64,000 nt of DNA from Owenia fusiformis (Eukaryota > Annelida > Polychaeta > Sabellida > Oweniidae): the NCBI GenBank assembly GCA_903813345.2, contig CAIIXF020000010.1, forward strand, positions 24,409,740 through 24,473,739. The letters run 5' to 3'. Position 1 is the first letter of the stretch; the number at the start of each line of letters is the position of its first letter. Below, in pieces: positions 57,175 through 64,000 of the stretch. The translations under genes and the position numbers were made by a program. The notes below the pieces were generated by a model that saw only the letters and a list, made by a program, of their open reading frames with translations, was not told the origin of the DNA and ran no database searches.

Positions 57175-58226
57175 AACAAGGCACAGACGTGAACAATATC
57201 GTACCTAAAACACAGCATTGTGGTCTTGTTGACCAAGAAAGCAAGATGGCCGCAGAACTAGAACTAGAACTTATCACTGTGTAACATATGTAAAAATTTG
57301 AACGGTTTGGCTGGAAACCTGTAGACAAGTCTTGAAAGTGAAGATTTTAGGACGGAAAATCCAAAATGGCCACCTTAAGATTTACCCAGAATGCCCAAAA
57401 ACTAATCAGTTCTTGACGTTGATATGTAGAAACATCCCTGAAAATTTCAGATGAATCCCTCAAATGGTTTGGCTGGAAACCTGTAGACAAGTCTTGAAAG
57501 TGAAGATTTTAGGACGAAAAATCCAAAATGGCCACCTTAAGATTTACCCAGAATGCCCAAAAACTAATCAGTTCTTGACGTTGATATGTAGAAACATCCC
57601 TGAAAATTTCAGATGAATCCCTCAAATGGTTTGGCTGGAAACCTGTAGACAAGTCTTGAAAGTGACGATTTTAGGACGGAAAATCCAAAATGGCCACCTT
57701 AAGATTTACCAAGAATGCCCAAAAACTAATCAGTTCTTGACGTTGATATGTAGAAACATCCCTGAAAATTTCAGATGAATCCCTCAAATGGTTTGGCTGG
57801 AAACCTGTAGACAAGTCTTGAAAGTGAAGATTTTAGGACGGAAAATCCAAAATGGCCACCTTAAGATTTACCCAGAATGACCAAAAAAACTAATCAGTTC
57901 TTGACGTTGATATGTAGAAACATCCCTGAAACTTTCAGATGAATCCCTCAAATGGTTTGGCTGGAAACCTGTAGACAAGTCTTGAAAGTGAAGATTTTAG
58001 GACCGAAAATCCAAAATGGCCACCTTAAGATTTACCCAGAATGCCCAAAAACTAATCAGTTCTTGACGTTGACATGTAGAAATATCCCTGAAAATTTCAG
58101 ATGAATCCCTCAAATGGTTTGGCTGGAAACCTGTAGACAAGCTGAAAAGTGAGACGCCGCCCGCCGCCCACCCGCCCGCCCGTCAAGCTGACTACAATAT
58201 CGTACCTTTTGTTAGGTACGATAAAA
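57175..58226 (+). mobile_element. Helentron-like family C element, complete
   Basis: 5' end AACAAGGCACAGACGTGAAC then ATCGTACCTAA at 57198-57208. Body of five tandem units of about 163 bp containing AATGGCCACCTTAAGATTTA, TAATCAGTTCTTGACGTTGA and GGTTTGGCTGGAAACCTGTA, nearly identical to each other. After GCCGCCCGCCGCCCACCCGC, the 3' hairpin at 58199-58222 has right arm TTAGGTACGAT, fully complementary to the 5' motif; the left arm pairs over nine positions only. Ends AAAAACTT. Confidence 0.7.
57322..58140 (+). repeat. Five near-identical 163-bp tandem units
   Basis: Period judged from GTAGACAAGTCTTGAAAGTG at about 57322, 57486, 57648, 57810 and 57972. Differences are single bases and one small insertion, pointing to recent amplification or homogenisation. 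Confidence 0.85.
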
Positions 58227-58537
58227 ACTTAGAGCGACTTAGGTCACACAATATTTTTCTAATTTTGACGTTACTGCTGACCTTTTACACGGTAACAAGG
58301 AAGTTAAGACAAGTTAAATCAAATTTAAAAAAGTATGGTTAAAATGAAAGGCTATTATGTTGCCAATATTGATATACAATTCATTTTGAAATTAGGCTCT
58401 TGTGTTCCAAAAAATGTGGGTGTTCGACAAGGATCTAAAATCCCCAATATTTTGAAATATTTCTCCAAAGTACAAATCAATGTCAACAATTAGAAATTAA
58501 AAAGAATTATTATAACAAAAGTCAATTTGCTGTGTTT
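58227..58537. other. No gene recognised
   Basis: AT-rich spacer between the family C element and the reverse family E copy. Nothing recognised. Confidence 0.5.
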
Positions 58538-60440
58538 TATTAGACTCCAGATGTCAATCTGGAGTCTATTGTTTTTGCCAGTATTCTTCTTCTTATTATT
58601 ATTATTTTTCTTTAAGAGTTTTTTCAATAACTATAAGGTATCCAGTAAAGACCATTATACAGTTCATTTAGGTTTAGTTTAGTTAGGTTTTAGGTTTTTC
58701 ATTTAGTATCTAGTTGGTGGGAAATTGGGTCAAATTTTTATCTAGGTCAAAGGTCAAGAACTAGGTCAAATCCAGTACTTTGTCACTTTTTTCGATTTTC
58801 TCGGTCGTCCTTCAATATTTTTGATCCGGTTTTTTTTCATTGTGTTCCTCATAAAAAAGTAGAAAATCTAGGATCGATTTAGTTTTTTGGTATCTCAAAC
58901 CGATTTCGAGATATCAGTGTCCGAAAACGAGGTCCAAAAAAAAGTTCTTCGAATCCAATATCAAGGATATCAGTCTTATAGGAAATTTTCTCAGGATTCC
59001 GAATCTGAAAACAAAATTTCGATATGACTTCCGGTTCAGAAGTTATGGCGTTTTGAAAATTCAAAAATCGCTAAATTTGGTGCCCCATGTTAATTCGATG
59101 GGAAAAAATATTTTTTTGAAGTGTGAAGTACGAGATATAGACTAAGCACAGCTAAACATAATGGAAGCCCATAAAAGAAAGGGACCTCAAAACCTTCTTT
59201 TCATAAAAATTTGGACACCAAAATGCCTAGGTCAAAATCTAGGTCAAATTCAGAGTTTTTCCTTATTTTTGCGATTCTGACACTACAGATTAATTATATT
59301 CTTCGAAATTTTGGATACATGTAGCCAAGAGTGTGCTAATAGTGTTACCTTTTGCCGTCAGCAAGTATTTTGACCCACTTTTGAGATATGGTGTCCGAAA
59401 AAGTAGGTCAAAATAAAAAATTCTCCAAATTTAACATTTGAGTTATGAATTAAGTATAGAATTTTCTCAGGAATCCGAATCTGCAAATCAAATTTCGATC
59501 CGACTTCCGGTTCGGAAGTTATGACATTTTGAAAGCTCAAAAATCGCTAAATTTGGTGCCCCATGTTATGTCAATGGGAAAAAGGATTTTTTTGAAGTGT
59601 AAAATACGAGATATAGACTAGGTACAGCTTAAAATAATGAAAGCCTTTGAAAGAAGGGGACCTCGAAGGCTACCTAACTTCAAAATTTGGACACCAAAAT
59701 CCCTAGGTCAATATCTAGGTCAAATTCATAGTTTTTCCTTATTTTTGCGATTCTGACACTACACTTCAATTATATTCTTCGAAATTGTGTATACATGTAG
59801 CCAAGAGTGTGCTAACAGTGTTAGCCTTTTGCCGTCAGAAAGTATTTTGACCCACTTTTGAGATATGGTGTCCGAAAAGTAGGTCAAAATAAAAAGTTCT
59901 CCAAATTTAACGTATGAGTTATGAATTAAATGTAGAATCTTGTCAGGAATCCGAATCTGCAAACCAGATTCGGAAGTTATGGCGTGTCCGAAAAGTAGGT
60001 CAAAATAAGAAGTTTCCATATTTAACGTATGAGTTATGAATTAGTGGTAGAATTTTGTCAGAAATCCGAATCTGCAAACCAAATTTCATTCCGACTTCCG
60101 GTTCCGAAGTTATGGCGTGTCCAAAAAGTAGGTCAAAATAAAGATTCGCCAAATTTAACGTATGAGTTATGAATTAGGGGTAGAATTTTGTCAGGAATCT
60201 GAATCTTTAAATCAAATTTTGATCCGACTTCCGGTGTGGAAGTTATGGCGTTTTGAAATTTCGGAAAATCAATCTGATGGTATCCTGATAGAAAGTCAAG
60301 AGTAGAGAAGAAAATATTGAAAAATTTATCCATCCTTCCTATCTGATCCTATCCTTCCTTCCTATCTATTCTTCCTTCGTATCCTTTCCTTCCTATCCTT
60401 CCTATCCTCTCCTATCATATCCTTTCTTCCTATTCTGTTC
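58538..60440 (-). mobile_element. Helentron-like family E element, reverse orientation, lacking its 5' end
   Basis: Begins (3' end) with the hairpin 58542-58567 (AGACTCCAGAT/ATCTGGAGTCT), then the complement of the GGCAAAAACAAT linker. It carries the DR1 at 58744-58756 and three to four 480-bp units in reverse (GGTGCCCCATGTTA, GACTTCCGGTTCGGAAGTTA). It ends in a TTCCTATCCTTCC microsatellite at 60320-60440. The 5' hairpin and motif are absent. It is the only E copy outside the array and the only one on this strand. Confidence 0.65.
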
Positions 60441-60850
60441 ACTGTGAAAAAAGCCAAATATAGTTTGTACTATAGCAAACTATTTTTTAGAATAACCCCC
60501 ATATAGTTTGAATTTCACCTAAAATATGGGCGAGAATAGTTTCTCCCATATTCCTAAAAACGGAACACTTTAATATAAGTCCTGATATACTCTCCGGTAC
60601 GCCCATATAAACTAAAATAAGTTGCATATATCATTGCAGAGTGTATATCTTTACTGAACTATTTTCCACTTATACGCCTCAAAGTAGGAATCAAACCTAC
60701 TATATGCGGTGGAAAACAACTTATATTAAATAAAAACAGACTATATCAAACTATACTTGACTTATTCTTCTCTTATTCTACCTCAAAACAAACTATACGC
60801 GTCTTATACGCGATATTACGTAATAGCTTCAGTTCCCGAGTTTGTTGTTT
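60441..60850. other. Structured AT-rich block with several hairpins
   Basis: Contains ATAGTTTG/CAAACTAT at about 60460-60485. At 60662-60716 there is a compound hairpin TTTTCCAC..CGC..GTAGG/CCTAC..GCG..GTGGAAAA. Recurrent ACTATA/TATAGT words follow. It starts CACTGTGAAAAAAG, which resembles some DNA transposon ends, but no matching inverted end was seen. No gene. Confidence 0.4.
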
Positions 60851-63230
60851 TAACAGATTAAAAGCAAAGTCCAGCATTGAATGTATTTTGTTTTCAATGC
60901 TAATCAATTCGCTTGTTCAGATTAATCTGGTCATTTCTATAACTGAGGGTTCTAATTTCCATCAAAAAGTCATTTATAAATTAAGCTTTTTACTTTTACT
61001 AAATTGGACAATGACAGTCGAATTATAATTAACATCGTGTTAAATTTTGGATTCATTTCATAAAGTCTGTGGAAAGTTACATTTTTTCAATTCACTTGGT
61101 ATTGAAGTGAAAATAATATAGAATAAAATGTTTAATATAGTTGCAATAAGAGGGAATCGTAGAGAATATTTTTTCCTGTATGGTAGGCAGTTATTTCCTG
61201 TATTATAGGGGAATAAGATATAATAACTATTTTTAAAAATTAATTTTTCTTTAATAATATTATTCGTGTATTATTTGAAGGGTACAACATATAATGCCAT
61301 ATAATATAGAATAATATTCTAGTCAGGAGCAAATAATATGTTGGCATTTGCAATCAAAACCGGATTATATGTGTTTATTTTTGAGCCGTTAATCCCCAAG
61401 TATTCCATTCCTATGAAATGAGTTTCATTTACACTAATTAATCCGTTTGTTAGGATTAATTTCTACAGCTGATGGTTCTTATTTCTCAAAAAATTATTTG
61501 CAAACTAAGTTTTTACATATTTATTTGATTATATAATGTCCCTCGAGTTATGATTAAGATTGTGTTAAATTTGGGATTCAATCGATCAATCCATTGCAAA
61601 GTTAATTTTTTATTCTTAATTAATGAGTTCTCCTTACATTTTTACTCTATTGTTTCTCTGTCACATCAGGTTTACAACAAACAACATTTAAATGCCTCTC
61701 TTACACAGGTACGAACAACCACCTGTACTATTTGCAATTGGGTTCATGTGAATCCCCCACCCCTTGCCAAGATTCTTTCAAAATCATACAGTTTTCACCA
61801 ATCTGAGCACTGTCAAGTGATTTTTGGCCAACATTATCAATTTTGACTCCCTTGGTACGTTTTGAAAATTGACCCCCTGAGCTCAAACTTATTACGAGCC
61901 TGTAATATACCAGAAATATTGCTCAGATTTCATCTGACAAATCACTTATAATAAATTAGGAAATAACATGCTTCATGTAAATGATACAAGTACTATAAGC
62001 CATATTAAAACAAAGTTAAAACTTGTATTCTTTCACATTTCACAATTCATGTGTTTTCTGTTATCCATATGATATCTGAGATAAACATGCGTGATAAACA
62101 ACAGAGATTAGCCTGTGCAATTATACAATTGTTTCTATTAGAATTGGACCATTTCTGTTTACAACAGCTGGTTTTATTAATCATTCTTTGTTTTCCGTTT
62201 CAATATATACATATACAAAAGGTGCAGGATTCGGTATGTTTAGTTAATAATGTAATACTGCAAATAAAGAAACGGGCGCATTTTACATTTATTGCAAATG
62301 TTTCATCTGACAAATTGATGATTATGTTTTGAGCAAATTGGTGCATGGAAGAACAAACTAATGCAAATAACATACAGTATGGACATACAGCTATGTCAGA
62401 GCAATATGATAAGTAAGACTTTAATCCCTAATTATTATTCAATTTCTATCAAATGAGTTTCGTTAACACTGATAACTAATCTGTTTGTTAGAGTCGATGG
62501 ATTAATTTCCTACAGCCAACGATTCTAAGTTCCACAATAAAATAATTTGCAAATTAAGTTTTTTATATTTATTTGATTGTATATTATCCCCCATGTTATG
62601 ATTAACATTGTGTTAGAATTTGGATTCAATCGATCAATTCATTGGAAAAATATTTTTTTAATTCTTAATTAATAAGTTTTCCTCACATGTTTACTCTATT
62701 GTTTCTCTGTCACATCAGGGTTACAATAAACGACATTTAAATCCCGTTTATATTACACAGGCACAACCACCTGTATTCACTTTGTCGGCCACAAAAAAAC
62801 AATCTTGACACAGAAATGCTCAATATTCAGCTAAATACATTACACATTTTATACAGGCCCGTACCTAGCGACCCCCTCCCTTTGACCAACAATTCTTTCA
62901 AGATCATGCAGTTTTTCACCATCTCGTACATGTGTTGACATGTCAGAGCAATATAAAAAAAATTAATCCCCAAGTATTTAATTTCTATGGCATGAGTTTT
63001 GTTCACTGATAACTAATCCGTTTGTTATGAGTTAAAGGATTAATATCTACAGCCGATGGTTTCACAGAAAAACAATTTGCAAATTAAGTTTTTCTAATTT
63101 ATTTGATTCGTTAGTGTCCCTCTTGCTATGATTAATATTGTGTTAAAATTTGGAATTAATCGATTAACTCATTGAAAAGTTCATTTTTTGATTTTAAATA
63201 AATGACTTTTCTTCACCTTTAATCCACAGT
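60851..63230 (+). repeat. Diverged repeat, period about 525 bp
   Basis: Four copies are recognisable by TTGTGTTAAA(A)TTTGG(A)ATTCAATCGA-type blocks at about 61035, 61559, 62605 and 63136. Each is preceded by TTAATCC(G)TTTGTTAG..TTAATTTCTACAGC. Two copies also share TGTTTCTCTGTCACATCAGG and ACCACCTGTA. The gap between copies 2 and 3 is two periods, so a copy has been lost or replaced. The frames at 61550 and 62051 show no recognisable domain. Confidence 0.65.
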
Positions 63231-63239
63231 TATTACCCA

Positions 63240-64000
63240 AATGTTGAAAGAAACAGTGAAAGGTTAAACTAGGCTCATGAGTGTGTACATACTATATATA
63301 TGATATATATATATGTAGTATATACATGTAGTTCAATTTTGCGCATTATTTATGATGTTCAAAGTACATCCTTACAGTGAAAGACTAAACTTGGCTCATG
63401 AGTATGTTTCAATTTGGGGCATAGTATGTCATGTGCTCCAAGTACATCAGTATTTTAAAAAGTTCAATTTGGCGCATTAATATACATCAATTTGGCGCGC
63501 TATTTATTATGTTCAAAGTTCATCCTTGTATTGAAAGGTTAAACTTGGCTTATGAGTATGTTTCAATTTGGGAATAGTCTGTGACATGCTTTAAGTTCAT
63601 CAGTATATTGAAAAGTTCAATTTGGCGCATTGGTATAGTTCAATTTCGCGCATTATTTTTGATGTTCAAAATACATTATATTGAAAGGTTAAACTTGGCT
63701 CATGAGAATGTTTCAATTTGGGGCATAGTATGTTATATACTCTAAGTTCGTCAGTAAGTTCAATTTGGCGCATTATCATAGTTCATTTTGACGCATTATT
63801 CATGATGTTCAAAGTACATCCTTACATTGAAAGGTTAAACTTGGCTCATGAGTATGTTTCAATGGGACATAGTATGTGATGTGCTCCAAGTTCATCAGTA
63901 TATTAAAAGTTCAATTTGGAGCATTATCATAGTTCAATTTGGCGCGTTATTTATGATGTTCAAAGTACATCCTTACATTGAAAGGTTAAACTTGGCTCAT
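63240..64000 (+). repeat. Tandem repeat of about 150 bp, continuing beyond the window
   Basis: Five units marked by TTGAAAGGTTAAACTTGGCT, CATGAGTATGTTTCAATTTG, AGTTCAATTTGGCGCATTA and GATGTTCAAAGTACATCCTT. Units start near 63260, 63380, 63533, 63680, 63825 and 63977. A TATATATGATATATATATAT palindrome lies at 63294-63314. The array is cut by the window end, so it is probably a satellite block. Confidence 0.8.

Noticed and set aside
60851-63230. Long terminal repeats of a larger element
   Set aside because: Four copies at multiples of about 525 bp with no coding domains between them fit a diverged tandem repeat better than paired terminal repeats.

Overview
The window is AT-rich animal DNA, best read as a marine invertebrate; the sequence does not fix the phylum. 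It is almost entirely transposable-element tissue inside one host gene. Three minus-strand exons (44509-44652, 44083-44184, 12252-12349) encode consecutive pieces of the ribosome-biogenesis WD-repeat protein WDR74. They have canonical splice sites and compatible reading phase. The intron between the last two is about 31.7 kb. The first and last exons of the gene were not found here. No rRNA, no intact tRNA, no CRISPR array and no other convincing host gene was seen.

Most of the window consists of non-autonomous Helitron2/Helentron-like elements (HINE-like), for which I distinguish about nine families, A to I. Where both ends are present they share one plan: a short 5' hairpin, next to it a 9-14 nt motif complementary to the right arm of the 3' hairpin, a body of tandem units, and a 3' hairpin followed by an A/T-rich tail. 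No Rep/helicase gene is present.

Layout. 1-4.5 kb: intergenic-like or intronic DNA with a TTAA-flanked inverted-repeat element, a family A element and a tandem repeat. 4.5-9.4 kb: a family B element carrying a 3.3-kb LINE with a long open frame. 9.9-13.0 kb: a chimeric I/B/C element, a family D element split by a B element, the WDR74 exon at 12.3 kb, and another D element. 13-18 kb: small MITE-like elements, a truncated A element and low-content sequence. 18.1-42.4 kb: eleven Helentron-like elements of three families (eight E, one F, two G) head to tail on the plus strand, each junction at a CTAG. One of them holds a 4.9-kb foldback element and another a LINE fragment. 42.4-48.7 kb: solo 3' ends, two WDR74 exons, and a nest of A, H and LINE insertions. 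48.7-58.2 kb: an inverted/direct repeat complex, LINEs, B elements and a C element. 58.5-60.4 kb: a reverse-oriented E copy. 60.4-64 kb: a structured block and two tandem-repeat tracts.

The points most worth following are the exact head-to-tail array, the 5' motif that out-pairs the left arm of the 3' hairpin in family after family, the eight-fold tandem array of 3' hairpins at 35.3-35.7 kb, the exchange of ends between families, and the mass of AGGTCA-type direct repeats carried by these elements inside a host intron. Coordinates of element ends are readings by eye and may be off by a few bases.
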